Shown here: positions 1-13,700 of the stretch, in pieces
Layout: every line of letters begins with the position of its first letter
Position numbering within the stretch: the stretch's first letter is position 1
NCBI GenBank assembly: GCA_021399445.1
Contig: JAJTUQ010000002.1
Span: forward strand, 2,418,001 to 2,482,000
DNA length: 64,000 bases
Source: Xylogone sp. PMI_703
Taxonomy: Eukaryota > Ascomycota > Leotiomycetes
Direction: 5' to 3'
Notes under the pieces: model-generated
The model's database searches: none
Told to the model about the DNA's origin: nothing
What the model saw: only the letters and a program-made list of their open reading frames with translations
Translations under genes and position numbers: made by a program

Positions 1-3000
1 GGTGTGTTGGCTTTCACCGCAACCCTTACCAGACTTTCCTTCAGCTTCATCCCCCTCGCCGCGAGTACTTGGTATTGCCATCCGGATTCTAGGCCGGGTT
101 GAAAAGAAGAGTCGGAACTGGAACCTGACCACCAGAGGATGTAGCGTACCTGCATACTCTCACCTGTTGCAGAGCAAGCACCCAGAAGCCATGTTTCCTT
201 AATTGCTGCCGCGATCCACCGGCCCCCCTTGGAGCACGGGTGGGAAAGAGGATGACATGCGTCTGTGCAGCGTCAGGATCAGCCTTGCCAGGCTCTTTTA
301 CTTTCGCTCCAGCCTAGCTGGGCGCCTTCTGTTTCGCTACTGTACGGAAGCTACACCCGCGGTGCAGTTAGTAACCCATGGCGCAGGCAGGAATGCCAGC
401 ACGCCCAGGTATTTCACCCAGGTCCGGTTCAGGAACCGCCAGGGTGCCAGGAGCCGGTATGCCGGTTCGGGAATGGTCGGAGCACGTCAAAGTATCGTCT
501 GTCACTCCGTAGCTTCTGTCACAACTGAAATTGCGATTCGATCGAGATCGCGGACGCCTCTGGGCCTCTAGAAATTCTGGGGCTTGATTGAAAAAAGCCT
601 CATGCGACGGATGAAGGGCACCCAAATCAGTCCGCCACTTCTGGGGATGCCTTTCCGTTTGATTCTGCTTTGCACTTATGCACAGTACAGAACCGTGTGA
701 AGACTACTCGACAGGTTCATCTGAAGAAATGCAGCATAGATCCAAACTCCGGCTACTGGTCGTACTCGATCCTCGTTCTTGAAAAACAATAACGACGCGG
801 AAAACTGCAACCGGCGACTTGGTTAATTTCTCATGTAATACTTACTGTACGTTCCTGCAAGTTCCAGACCCTCTTCTGTCGAAAATTTCCAAGCACGACC
901 AAAGTGGGCTCCTAACCACCATGCATGACGGCACGAATCAGTAGAACAGATGCATCATCCAGTAACAACCCACATGGTGGAGAATCAGTGACGTGCGAGA
1001 GAGGATTTTTGCGGCAACGACGGCGCACACTGTCAATATTATTCATTCCATATTATTCATTATTACTTGGTTATTGTTGTTGGGATATTTACGGAGCAGA
1101 AACTCGGTTGACCGGTTGTTGATTAAATATCAGGTCAGCTTACAATTGGTGCTTAGTAGTACAATGGATTCCCATGGCCGGGACTTGTATTTCTCCGTAT
1201 ATATATAGTAATCACAGTACAAATTGATCTACTTCGCACTGTTCATATGTCTGTCCTAAAGTAATCAATTTTCACCTGAAAAAATTATCCATTGAGTGGA
1301 GTAGTGGAAGTTTCTTCGAGGTGTAATAATGACTCGTATCCGCAAATGCAGGTCCGGATTTAGAAGAAGATTTTTAAATTAAGGTGGGAGCCAGAGCAGA
1401 GGGGTTGAATCCGGCGCTAGATTATTCATACATCTTTCCCCACCTTCCCTCATTCCATGCCCTTTTCCGATCCCAACTAGCTCTAACCAGCCAAGCTTGA
1501 TAAGAGGGATCTAAATCAAAACAAACAAATACAAACAATAAACAAAGGTGCAGTGCGGGACGAGATAAAAGGAATCGATAAATGCAAGTTGGTTATCCAG
1601 GATCAATACGAAATGCACAATAGATTACCAGAATGCCCAGATCTGGGCAGGCTGAGTTGAGTTGAGAGGGAGTTTGTCCGATCTGGCCTTTGCTGCATCG
1701 TGTTCTACATGGACGGAGTCTATACTGCAGCTACATGCGGGAAGAGCTGTACAAAGGTACCCTTTTCCCGAATCACGCTATGAGTTAAGTGTGGGTGCAA
1801 CTAGTTCCCTTTCTCTCCCTTTTCCCCTGTTCAGAGGAACCAGTCTGCTCCAGTCCTATGCAGATATTTCGTTTGCAACTCCTGTGTGTCTTAATAGATC
1901 ACGTGTAGCTGCCGTTGAGTAATATCTTGATGTCACAGTCACTTGCCTTCTCCTTGTAGAGAAATACAGAACCTTATTTTTTCTAAATTACATTGAACCG
2001 TTTCATATCGCTGTTTCCGCTCCCGGCTGTCATTATTGATTCGGTGGGATAATAATCATCATCTCAAATCTTTGGTTCTCTTCTACATTATTTCTCCCCA
2101 GTTTCCCTTTAAGATTCATTCCATCACGACGTCCTATCATGGTTGGGCTGAGCTGGAACCTGCCTGCCCACCCTCCGCCAATGCTCAAGGGATATGGCTC
2201 TATAGGATCTGAGCTGCAGCGCTAAATACCAAGGGACCGTTGTCAGATACCAATCTTCTATGCTGTATTGGATTAAGCTACTTGACGTAATTTATGATCA
2301 ATTTACGTGTACTGGACACCGGTGCCTAGCCCAGTGGCAATTCACTAAAGGCGAGCGGGATAGCAAAGGACATGCAGACTGCTGTTGAAATGAGGTAGTC
2401 TAATTTGAAGGCTCTTTACATTCACTAAGTATTACTCGCTCGTTTGTTAGATTGCCTCCGAAGATATGCTTCTATGGCGGGTAGGCCATCAATGACATAA
2501 AGCGCAATTGAGACAACTTAGAGCTACAGCAGGGACTTAAGGGGTCTCTCCTTTAAGGTCAGTCCCCCTTTCTCTAATTTCACTCAAAAGGGTCTGACAC
2601 TGCATATTGCATGATGCTAATCAGTGGCCTAGAGAAGATTCAATATATGCCACCCCCTTTTGCCTCTGGTCTAGAAAAAGAAAATTAGACACTCAATGCA
2701 TGTCTATATACACCTATGCAGTGGCAAAAACTGGTCAATTTCACCATTCTCACCAATAATTGAATCAACATTGCAAATGCCTCTCCTTATACGTTGCCCT
2801 GGACTTGGGATATGGCATTCTATAGTGTTTATAGGGATACCCAGCCGGCCAGCTACGCACGTCTCCAGTCCTTGAATATTTCATAAGCGAAACTCTGTCT
2901 CAAAATATTGTGTCTATTAAAGTCATCTGAGCATCATTGGCTGCCGCGACCTGTTTCAGAACTATCGACCCCAAGAAACCGATAGACCAGGATCCCGGCA

Positions 3001-4639
3001 AATCGAGAAAGGATTACGGGGATCGACCCTTCTCCCCGGACTGTAGGAAGGAGGCAAGGGAAGAGGAAATGGTACTGCGACTGCATACAGTGTCTTTTCT
3101 GGATTTTAGATCTCTGCCCTCATTGCTGTCGCGTTGGAAAGACTATTCTGACTAGTATCTCCAAAATTAGACAGCTTATGGCTGTAAATATGGAGATCTC
3201 CATCCGACTTGAGTATGATGCATTCGTGTCTAGAGGGGCTGACCGGTTGTGGATCCTGCTAAAAGTTGGGCGTTGCTTGCGTGTTTGTGACACGCTGACT
3301 GGAACAACAGCGAGCGTATGCCCGAGATCTTTGACTGTCCGGATTTCTGGAAAACGGCGGTGGGGCCACGTGTGACAAGGAGAACGTTTACTCCAGTAGT
3401 CGGTGGGTGGAATTTCCAGTCTTCTTGAGTTACTTTTTGCGTCTAGCAGGCTGTGCAGGATATGAAACAGGTGCCAACGTACGATGGTTTGTGGCATATT
3501 TTGTTATAACCTCCTCTATTTCGTTTTACGTGAGGCTTTCCAAGGCCAATTCTAGAGAGAAATTTTTTCAAGAAAGAGTTTAACAAGACGATATATTTGT
3601 CTCGAGTTCTCATACGGGGTACTCAACGCTTTCAACCAGAATCTACACGTGTTCTATCCTCAGACAAACCCGTACAGGTCCATATAGCTTTGATACCGTC
3701 TTCCATCAAGAAGGAAAAAGCATGTAGCCAGCTCCTTCCCGCTAGCGAGAAAGGGGTATCTCCTCAAAGACAATTCATGTTAGTTCACGCTAAACCACTG
3801 TCCCAAAGTTTTGTTGCATGTCTGCTTCGCAGATGGAAAGTCACGATGCAAGATTGAAACAATTTTCAATAATTAATTACGCCAGCTACAACAACTATTA
3901 GGCATTTTCCTTCGAGGTGGAGGTTCTCTGAAAGATGGCCTAATTATTGATATGAATTTTGAGTATATTTAACTGTGGTGAGATGGTTATATTCGAGTTG
4001 GAAAGTTTTGGGTATGGAAGTAAGTTGTGCAGAGCAAATCTTGGTGGTTTTATAACCTCTATTATAATTGACTTCAGTGAGCAGAACTGGTAGGAATATT
4101 GACTTCTTTCATTATACATGTTATACATTCTACCCCTTTTGCTATTGCTATTAGCAGGTGCTAGCCAGAGTTAAGTTGACTCGTCATATAACATGATTAA
4201 AAAGACTCTTTTTTAAAATAAGATATCCATACTCCCGCCTCAAAATCTCCTAAACCCTCGGGATCTGAACTTCACCAATACATCATCTCAAACATCCAAA
4301 CACAATACACTGTCCACAACGGGCCGGCTCTGCATAAACACTCACCCAGAGATAAAAACCCCCAGACCGGGAAGCCTACTACCGCAATAATCGGATCCAG
4401 TTACTCTACCAGCTCAAAACTCCGAATATAGATACAATTACAAGCATACCCACGCACGTACGCACACGAAAAAACCCGGACGTCCCATTTGCACCCGCAT
4501 CCACATCCGTATCACGCCTCACCTCACCGCACCGGCCCGAACGAAGCGTTAGCAAGGAAAAGAGGGTAACAATCATCCCGACACGATGGAACGTCGAAGC
4601 GTGAGGGCTTCATCATCGTCGTCGTAACCCGTCATTCGG

Positions 4640-4722
4640 TCTGCATTGCAGTGCAGCGCAGTGCAATGCACTGGGATGGCATTGTGATGGTACTGCACTG
4701 GCACTGGCACTAGCACTGTGCA
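4640..4722. repeat. CACTG/CAGTGC-rich imperfect repeat cluster
   Basis: About 80 bases made largely of short variants of GCACTG and its complement CAGTGC (for example GCAGTGCAGCGCAGTGCAATG followed by CACTGGCACTGGCACTAG). Because the word and its complement alternate, the stretch could fold into hairpins. No known element is recognised. Confidence 0.6.
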
Positions 4723-4821
4723 AGCACCCGACGGAGGAGGAAGAAACCCCATCTCTATTCCCAAAAAGAATTTGATGCCCATGTTACTGCACTGATCTGT
4801 ATTGAACACTAGTGTACTAGT

Positions 4822-4917
4822 CTGATAACTACATAAGTACATAACTACGTGAGTACTTCTACACTTGTGCTGATAACTATATAAACATAAACTACGCGAG
4901 TACTTTTACACCTCGTA
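4822..4917. repeat. Imperfect tandem duplication, about 48-bp unit, two copies
   Basis: The copy starting at 4822 (CTGATAACTACATAAG...) is followed at 4870 by a second copy (CTGATAACTATATAAAC...). They share CTGATAACTA, ATAACTACG/ATAAACTACG and GAGTACTT. Most base differences between them are C/T. No coding potential is apparent. Confidence 0.65.
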
Positions 4918-7812
4918 CACTTGCACTAGTAAAGCAAAGCAGTGTAGAGTACCACTGGAGCAGAGAAGGTATTTCCATACCACTTCCAGATTAAGAAAAT
5001 AAATCGTGGGGCTAGGGCTGTGTTACTTATCTGGCAGTGTGCAGTGTGCCTGGCAGGAGTGAGGAGCAGGAGGGAAAGCGGCGGTGAAGGAAACTGTACG
5101 TACTGTGCTGTGCAGTTGCTGGGAATCGCTACAGGGTAAAGTTTCCCTCTTTTTTTCTCTCTCTCTGCCTCTTCTGGCTTCTTTAATTAATAGGGTTACC
5201 TTTTTGGGAGGAGAGGATGGAGGTTGCCGTTATTACTGTATTGTAGCTGTAATTGTATGAACATGTCTGTTGGGATTGTGATGTGAATTATTTTATATAT
5301 ATAATTATTTATTTTCATTGTTTTATCATGCAAATGGTCTTTCTGTCCTTCTTTCGAGACGGTAGAGTTTTCACTGGGGAGTACTGATAGTTGTAGATGT
5401 TATTCGGAGAATGCACGTCTTCAACAATAGTGTATGTCGTCCGTCACGAATAGACTTTGAAAGCCAAGGCCCAGGAAACAAAATAGAGCCGAGTGCACAG
5501 TACTTGTAACAAAATAGGTCAGAGGCACGAGCTTGGCTCCCCAATCGAGCAGGCAAGTTCGACGGGGACCGCGTTTAGTTACTCTATCTTCTCTCATCGT
5601 CTCTTGTCTGTTCTCGATTATGTGAGAGATTAGTTATCAATTACCCTGGGGACGGAAGGTGGCTTGCATTTTTGGGTGAAGATCGTGGAAAATAGTGCGG
5701 TACGCTGGAACCTGTACCTGTGACCGTGCTGCGGTTAAACAACTGATTAAAATTAAACTGTGGCTGAATCGGTGAGTTCCTCTTTCTTGGGGGTTGGGTG
5801 GATTTTCGCGCGTCTCTCGTCTGGGCGTCCCGTCGGTCTGGCTCGCTGGGGACGTGTGGATGATGATCCTGAGGATTTTTGAGTTATTATTACGATTACT
5901 GTGTTGCGTTACACGGTGTGGGCTTGAGACCTGGAAATTAAACTTCCGTTTTCTTCAAAGGATTCAGCGGTATCGTGGATATCTCGGTGAGGAGCGCGGC
6001 ATTTCTGGTTCGTCTGTTTACTGGGCATATATTCCACACGCGGCTTCTTCTTCAAAGCCATCATGTACAAACCACCTTGATTTTAAGATAACGTACTACT
6101 GGAAGCAGGCAAAGCGTAGGCTTGCCGTGCCTGACGTAAGGTGAGATGGAGCACCGCAATGGGGGCAGGGATTCGCTCCCTTGCCGACAAGCTCAGAGGC
6201 ATGATGACGAACTTTGACGCATGGAGGGCAATCATCTGTACGAGGACAAGAGTCGCGGAGGAATGGAATGGCGGAGTCCGATCGAGCAGATGACCACCGC
6301 AAGCTCAAAATAATAGATCTGGAGAAGACGGGAAGCTTTTGCACGATCTTGTTGCCAGCAACGTGGGTTTGGGAGATAATTCTGATCTTCAGGTGTTTTA
6401 AGATCTCCCAGGTATCCAGGTCCATTCCATGCAACGTCGTTTGGGGAGCTTGGGGCACGTGCGAAAACGTTCCTTTCATCCAGGCCTGAGGCGACCATGG
6501 GCTGCTGCGCTAAGACTAGCTTGGGCCCCTGCGTAGTGGCCGATCCGTAGGCGCTGGATCCGCTCGAGTCCGCCACGGCTGCGCTACAGATCGTGTTGGT
6601 ACCAGACTGCAACTCTGACTCTCTGGGTCTTGTTCACCTCACGGTCCCCATCGACGTTGGTGCGCCTTTCTACCTGGGGAGCGCATTGTACCTTGAACAG
6701 CAACCACGAGCTCGACATCCATCCGAAAAAACTCCTTTGCCATTCAATTCCCGCTATTAAAGGAGAAAAAAAAACCCAAGACCTGGGGAAGTTCAATGGA
6801 GAGAAACATAGATGTCGCTTTGGTCTCCTGGCGTTCCATTCTCGTGCATCGCTTGCCGTCTAGATCGCAGGGGTCAATTGTCATGACTGAGCATATCTCT
6901 CTGGAACCGAGTCCGCCGGCCATTTGACCATTGACCTGTTCCTTCCAGTTAATTCTGGAGACGAGAGCCATTTTCATTTCCATTTGCATCTTGCAGTGCG
7001 AATCAGAGTTGTTAATCCAGCGACGTGCTGCCCCCAAATGAGGGATATAACCGCCCATCGAACAAACTGCCGGGAACCGTGACGATGAAGGAAATTTCTC
7101 GGAGCTTTTTCCTTCCAAGGGCCCGTACTGTACAGCGCATGTATGTGAGTACTGTGTGCGCAACATTTCGTACCGTATCGTCGTACCCGCCCCAAGCACC
7201 CCCGTTCTGGCAGTCATTGATACACGATTCTAGCGACTAGCCATGTTGAAAAAGGCGAGATGCAACTTTCGTGCGTCTGGGAGAGACTAGAGGATGCACT
7301 AGATTCGGGCTCGAGCGACCATTATCTCCCTCCTCCTGCAGGTCCATTACTGTGCGGGCATTGAGCAGCAGGAAATATCCACGAAACCCAGTACTTCCTA
7401 GGCTTGCTACCAGCTTGGGGAGGGAAGAGAAGAAAGACCGGTACTCAATTGCCGCAGCAAGGTTCAGTCGGGAGCGAACAAGCTGTCAGCGGGCCGATAC
7501 ACACCTATCCAGGAGAGTAAGACGCAAAGCACCCGCTGATTGCTGGGGAAGACGACAGATAAAAGCAAAAGCAGAGGTGCTGTCTGCTGTAAAAGCAAAA
7601 GGACACAAGGGACCCGGGAATATCGCGTACGATTGTGTGTGAGGAGGAAGGGAGCTAGAGGCTAGAGAAGGGAGGAGCAACGACCAGCCCATCCCAGGAC
7701 CTCGATCGCGGCGCATCGCGGGCACACTCCCAAGCCCCACGACGCCAATGGCTACCCGCGACCCTCGCATTGCTGTCGAGCGGAGCTAGACAAGGGGCCA
7801 AGAGAAGAGGGT

Positions 7813-7844
7813 CCCCTGCTCCCCTGCTCCCCTGCTCCCCTGCT
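7813..7844. repeat. 8-bp minisatellite, CCCCTGCT x4
   Basis: Four perfect head-to-tail copies of CCCCTGCT at 7813, 7821, 7829 and 7837. An imperfect GCTGG-rich stretch follows at about 7887-7934. This repetition creates the Gly/Glu/Arg-rich and Leu-rich open frames seen across this segment, which should not be taken as genes. Confidence 0.9.
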
Positions 7845-9573
7845 CGCCCTCTGCTTCTGGCTGCTTGAGGCGAGTGAGGGTTGGCGCTGGGTGCTGCTGG
7901 GTGCTGGCTGGTGCTGGTGCTGGTTGCTGGCACCATCCCCATCGCCCAGGGCGAACGTCTGGCACGCTCTGGAGGTGACTGTTGTTGTGCGTGTGTTCCC
8001 GAGCCAGGCAACGTACATATCTGCGTGCAAGTTGTAACTCTCCTGCCATCATCATCGTCGTCCCGTACAGGAAGTACCACGCATCATCTGGGCAAGGGCC
8101 CGCCAGAGCCAATGGCGCACAGCGACAGTCCCGGATCTCGTGGGATGGGCAGGAGGTGTGCCACGAGGCTTCGCTCCAATGGCGGGGCGAGCCTCTCAGA
8201 CGACGAGGAATCATCGCCCTTTCATTTTGGGGACTGTGTAATTCTTTTTTGCCACTCTGGCAGCTGGGCTGACCGATTGGGGAAGGGAAAAAAAAAAGAA
8301 AATGAGGAATCCTCTGGCCAAATTCATCCATCTGTATTACTGCTTCTGGGGTTTTTTCCCTCTCGTGCTCTTTCTGCGCCGCGCTGTGCCCTGAAGGAAA
8401 TAAGCTTAGCAGCCAAAAAACGAGACGGTGCGCAGGAAGTTTTTACGAGCAGACACAATACGGCATCTGGGTCGCGGTAGGATGGGCAATTGGATCGGGA
8501 CGGGGGAGGACCAGGGGGACAACTGAAGGGGGAGCGAACAAGCAGCTGGCTGAGGGTCGATGCTGGCGGGGCCCACTGCGCCTTGCCTGAACGGAGCGAC
8601 CCAGCTTCGATTCGCCTGCAGACACTGACAGGAACAGGAGTCCTGCGGTGGTGAAGGGAGAGCAAACAATCATACTGCAAATGAGCGGCCTCCCTTGGCC
8701 GTCCCCGCTGCATAATTAAATTTGCTTTTCTTTTTTTGGGGCAGAGGAGACAATGGGCTTTTCTCTGTTCTTTTCTAGTCTTGTCTTCTCCTGGGGAAAC
8801 GGCCGAGCCAGAGAGCAAGGGCAGGAGGCGGATATAGAGCCAGAGGTAAGAAGCAGAGCCGGCGGAGAAATAAGAACCTAGAGCAGGTTATCCAGAGGCA
8901 GAGGCAGTGTCAGAGAGTCAGAATTTGGGCCTGAGCCAGAACCAGAGCCAGAGAGCCAGACCTCGAGTAACATTTTGCCCTTGCTCGTGGTCGTGGTGGT
9001 ACAGTACATATGTGTAATACGGTAATGAGAAGAAGAATGAGTCCAGCCCAAATCTGTTTCCCCTTCCCATTGGGAGCCGGCGGAGGCTGACCAGCTCACC
9101 TGTCCCGTACCGCAACGGCCTGGCTGCACCTTGGGACTGCAAATGCACGGTGGGAGGGAGGACGAGCTCTGGAATGCGCGCGGAAGCGTGGTTGGGAGCC
9201 TAAGGTACCACGGTACTTGGGCGAAGCGGGCATGTCCAGCGGTCCCTGATCCCTGCTGCCAGCTTGATTAGCCTTCGCCATCGCAGCCATCGCCCCCCAA
9301 CTAGCATGATTTACCGCCCTACCGCAGAGGCCATCATTTCCAGACCACCCAGTCATTGCATACCCTTCCCGCACCTCATGGCGGCGATCCCCTTCTCGTC
9401 GGTGAGGGAAGCAGAAAAAGGGTAGAGGGCGAGAAGGGCGAGAAAGGTTAGAGTATTGTAGTGAATGGACAAAAGGCAGAAGGAAGAGAGAAAAAAGAAA
9501 GAAGTGAAGGCATGTAAGGGCAAAGCGACGCTGTGAAGGGAGGGAAGTAGGGTGAGCGCGATCAGGTAGGTTT

Positions 9574-9588
9574 GTACAGTACAGTACA
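9574..9588. repeat. GTACA x3 short tandem repeat
   Basis: Three tandem GTACA units. GTAC-containing words recur through the gene-poor stretch (for example near 5098 and 7125). No function can be assigned. Confidence 0.6.
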
Positions 9589-10060
9589 GTGCTTTTCAGC
9601 CCAGTAGTCAGCTGGTATAGAGCAGGGGGGGAGGCAAAGAGAGAGGCATAGAGAAAAATAGCACGAGAGCAGCAGAAAAAGAGAGAGAGAGAAGAACAGA
9701 TAGACAAACAAATAGACTGACAGACAATGGTAAATAATTCACTGCTCCTGTAATACTCCATACAGCTCTACTTCTACCAAGTACCTAACCGCAGTCCCCA
9801 AAAAAGTCTCGTGGTGACGCCCGCTGGAGATCGTGACCGTCCATCCTGCTCTCTGATTCACTCCAACGCCCCCCCGGCCGTCGTCCAGGTGCTGCCGTAG
9901 CGCTGGTGTGGCCTTCGTTTCTCGACTAACTTGGTCGCGCAAGTGTTTGAGGGAGATCCACGACGCTTGGACGCAACACCACACACCTCTTTGCAACCTA
10001 AACATTACGCTTTGCTTCTCTTCTCCTCCGTTGATACCCTAAACCCTCACGGTTCACGTA

Positions 10061-10142
10061 CAGTACACGACTCCTCCTCTCCTCTCCTCCTCCATCCTCC
10101 TCCTACCTCGATCACCTTCGCCTCTCTCTCTCCTCCTACACC
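10061..10142 (+). promoter_or_regulatory. Pyrimidine-rich tract upstream of MED15
   Basis: About 80 bases are almost entirely C and T on the plus strand (CTCCTCCTCTCC-type runs), ending roughly 600 bases before the MED15 start codon. CT tracts of this kind are common near transcription starts in filamentous fungi, so this is a candidate core promoter or leader. The transcription start itself cannot be seen. Confidence 0.4.
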
Positions 10143-10738
10143 CCGTCTTCCATCACCACCTCAATCCGTGAACCGTGCGTGGCCACCGTGGGTGAATGTA
10201 CTCGCTCGTCCAGACGTGCGGCTGTCGCCAGCGCCTCGAATCCGGCTCTCGATCCTCCTAACCTCTTCTCTCTTTTCATCTCTGCTCCATAGCCTCATCC
10301 TGCGCCCTCACGACACGACACGACACTCTCTCTAATCCACCATCGCGAGCCTTCTCTGCACCACCGCACAACGAGCAAAAACGTTAATGGGCTACGGGCT
10401 TCCGTGCGACACCATCCTCAACCTCACGTTAATGTAGATTGTCTGAACTTAGGCAGCTTGCAGACGTCCAGCGGCCCGCTGCCTAGTTTCTCGCCATCTT
10501 TTCCTAGCAAACCCGCAATCCGCGTCCCGGGGAGCTATCACACGAAGGAAATTCGGACAGCGAGTGGGAGATTTCTCAGTCAAAAGGGAAAAAATTATTT
10601 AATTTACGGCTAAGAGTTGGGGAAGTTGTGGGACATCGCGAGTTGGCAGGTCTTGGGGTTTCGTGCAAAAATCACCACCACGCCAGGTCGGGCCCTCCTC
10701 TGTGAAGGAAAGTGGCACTGCCACAACCTGTCGTCCAG

Positions 10739-13700
10739 ATGGCAGCGAATTTCCAGCACATGGGCGGCCAGATGATGCCCAACCAGCAGCAACGGCCGCC
10801 CCAGAATGGAGCTCCAACCCAGATTAATCAACTCATCTTCCAGACCCTGAATGCACAGACGGGGCCCCTCACGGGTTGGCAGGCTGGCGTCTTGATCCAG
10901 GAGCGAATATCGTTGATCTCAAATATGTAAGTGCACTTTGCGCCTGGATTATTACCTGTTTACTGTGTTTCTGCTTTCCTTTATTTTTTCCCCCTCTGTA
11001 GTTTCTAGTTGGCTGGACTTGGGACCAGTCATGGTAGGCGAATTACAGGTTGGACTGACCTCATCATGTTTAAAGCATCGGTAATCTACGTCTCGCCAGC
11101 CAGCACCAGGCGAATCCTCCTCCCATGTCGAAGATGATGGAGATTGGTCTTAAGTTTGAAAAAGACATTTTCGAAAAATCGGTAGATAAGGTAAGTACTT
11201 CCATTTGGATCGGAACGTGCCAGCGCGTTTTCTTTTCTTTTCTTTTTTCTGACATCCATATAGGAGCAATACAAAAAAGAAGTGCAGCAGAAACTAGACC
11301 AATTGCTTGAAAGGAGAGCGCAGCATCAAGCTGCACTCCAGCAGAATATCAACGCGCAGGCCCAAGCTCAAGCTCAGGCACAGCAGCAACGACAGATGAT
11401 GATGAATCAAAATAATATGCAAGGACAGATGCCTAATGGTATGGCTGGCCAGCAACCACAGCTCCCCTTTCACCTCCAACACCAGATGCAGGCCTCACCT
11501 ATTCCGGGCCAACAACCTCCGCAAATTGGACTAGGTATGACGGGTGATGGGTTACCGCCAAATATGACGCCGCAGCAACAGCAACAGCAGCAGTTTCAGT
11601 TGGCTATGCAACAGAGACAGCAACAACAGCAACAGGCCCAACAGCAAGCCCAACAACAACAGCAGCAACAGCAGGCCCAACAGCAACAGCAACAACAGCC
11701 ACAACCGCAGCAGCAACAAGGTCAGCAACCGGGTCAGCAACAAATGCAACAACCAAATGGGGCGAGGCCGCCGGGTGGACAACAGTTCTCTCCCCAGGAA
11801 ATGGAGGTGATCAATCGGTTAACCACTCAGCTTATGGCTGCCGCGTCGGCTGAGGAAAAGAACAACATTAGGGCAGGGCTACAGGGCAGGATGGATGCGC
11901 AGACTTTTGCGAGGTATCAGGCGCAAGGAATCGACCCCCTCCTGGTGTTCTTCAGGAATCAGGCTGTAGCTAGGTTTCGGGCGGAAAAGAACGCGCGACA
12001 GGCCCAGCAGGCACAACAGGCACAACAGCTTGGGATAGGACAACAATCTCAAAACATTCCTGCTACTTCCCAACCGATGCAACCACAGCGCTCGATGGGT
12101 CCTAGTCCAATGCCAGGGCAAGCGCAACCGGTAGTGACTATGCCTGGTGGTGCGAATACCGAGTTCAACTCATTCCTAGGCAACACCATGGAGAGTATTA
12201 TTGGACAGCAGCAACAGGCGGGAGTGATGGCACAAGAGGCTGGGCAAGTCGTGGTACCCGCAAGCAGCGCGCAACGAAATGCGACTCCACAGATAGGCAT
12301 GAATGGTCCAGGCTTAAATCAACGACCCATAGGCAATCCCGCGGCGGCTCGAGCTCAGCAGCAGCAGTTCCTCAATTCGCAGCAAGCACAGCAGCAGCGA
12401 ATTATGCAAAATGCCCAGCAGACACAGGCACAGCTCCGTGCTAATGCACAGCAAAAGGCTAACATGTCTCTTCAAGGACAACCGGGAGGCTTGGGACCCG
12501 GGCCAATGCCTCCACGCCAGAGCCCAGCGATGCCGACACTGAATGCACCCGTCCCTGGCACACAGCAAATGACCCCGGAGACTCCACAGATGAACGCTAA
12601 CGGGCAGGTTGGACAGCCGCTTGATCCTCGCTTCATGCAAAACAACCAGAGGCCGATGGGCCAAGGAAACGCTATGAACGGGCTAAACAGTGCGATATTT
12701 GCGAATATGCCTATTGAACAGCAGAATCGTTTGTCGACTTTACCACCAGAGAGATTAAATGAAGTACTTGCAAGGTGGCATGAATCTCGCGCTCAGATGG
12801 TGGCTGCACAGGCAGCTCAAGCGAATAGACAACAGATGCCTATGCAAGGGAACAACCAGATGCGACCTGGTCAACCTAACCCGCAAGCTGGACAGTTTGG
12901 CCCACAGAATCCAATGAATCAGTTCTTGAATCCGCAGGCTCAACAGCGTCAACCAGGAATGCAGAATGCCATGAACCCTCAGCAACTAGCCATTCAACAG
13001 CAGATTGCGCGGATGCAGAATCCCCAGCAACGAGCGCAGATGACTCCTGAGCAAAGGCTGCTCATGCAGATGGATAATGTTGACTTTCCGCCGAACCTTG
13101 TTAACCATGCGCAAATGCCACGAGGAATACCGCCTGAGTTGAAGAAATGGGGTCAGCTGAAGCAATGGGCCTCACAGAATCCGTCCATACTGCCTGAACA
13201 GTTGGAAAGTATTAAGGGGCTACAAAAGATTCACTATCAACAGATCATCCGGGCAAAGCAAAATCAGCAGGCCATGGCTATGAATGGTGGCCAACCTGGA
13301 CAGACGGGTATCCCTGGCATGCCACCTGGTATGCCGGCTCCTGTGGCGCAGATGGGCGCCAATCCTATGCAGGGTGCTCAGATGAATATGGGAGTTAATG
13401 GAGCTATTCGACAGCCGACGATGATGGAGATACAGAATGTGCGAAATCATCCAAGTGGAAAGATGGCTGGGGCAACAGATGATCAAATAAGGCAGGTGTT
13501 GATGAAGCACCAGATGAACCCCCAACAGCAACAGCAGCAGCAGCAACAGAGGCAGCAACAACTTCTACAGATGCACATGGCAAATAATATGGCGTTGAAT
13601 GCTGGGCAGCGCCCAGGTCTTCCACAAGGACAGATGCAGCCGAATGGCTTTGTGGGACAGGGGCAACAACCCGTACCACCTCAGATGCAACAATCGAAGT

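Larger units (their letters stand above)
1..10738. other. Gene-poor region upstream of MED15
   Basis: I found no open frame here that looks like a real protein. The longer frames (for example minus strand 9096-9761 and 7786-8331) are low-complexity, come from purine/pyrimidine-skewed DNA, and overlap equally long frames on the other strand. The stretch holds short imperfect repeats (listed separately), a TA-rich patch near 5290-5320 and long CT/GA-skewed tracts from about 7.3 to 10.7 kb. The part next to 10.7 kb is probably the promoter and leader of MED15. Base composition looks ordinary rather than AT-rich, so most of it does not look like mutated transposon DNA. Confidence 0.6.

Noticed and set aside
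7786..8331. 181-codon minus frame and overlapping 199-codon plus frame
   Set aside because: They are produced by the CCCCTGCT and GCTGG repeats; both strands are open at once and neither looks like protein.
9096..9761. 221-codon minus-strand frame with a hydrophobic start
   Set aside because: The Leu/Phe/Ser-rich start comes from a purine-skewed plus strand (GAGAGAG/AAAG); no family resemblance and no conserved pattern.
10712..10738. Upstream extension of MED15 from a GTG codon
   Set aside because: The first ATG of the frame is at 10739; nuclear fungal genes start at ATG.
11552..11782. Minus-strand Leu-rich open frame inside MED15
   Set aside because: It is the complement of the CAA/CAG polyglutamine tract (TTG/CTG codons); a shadow, not a gene.
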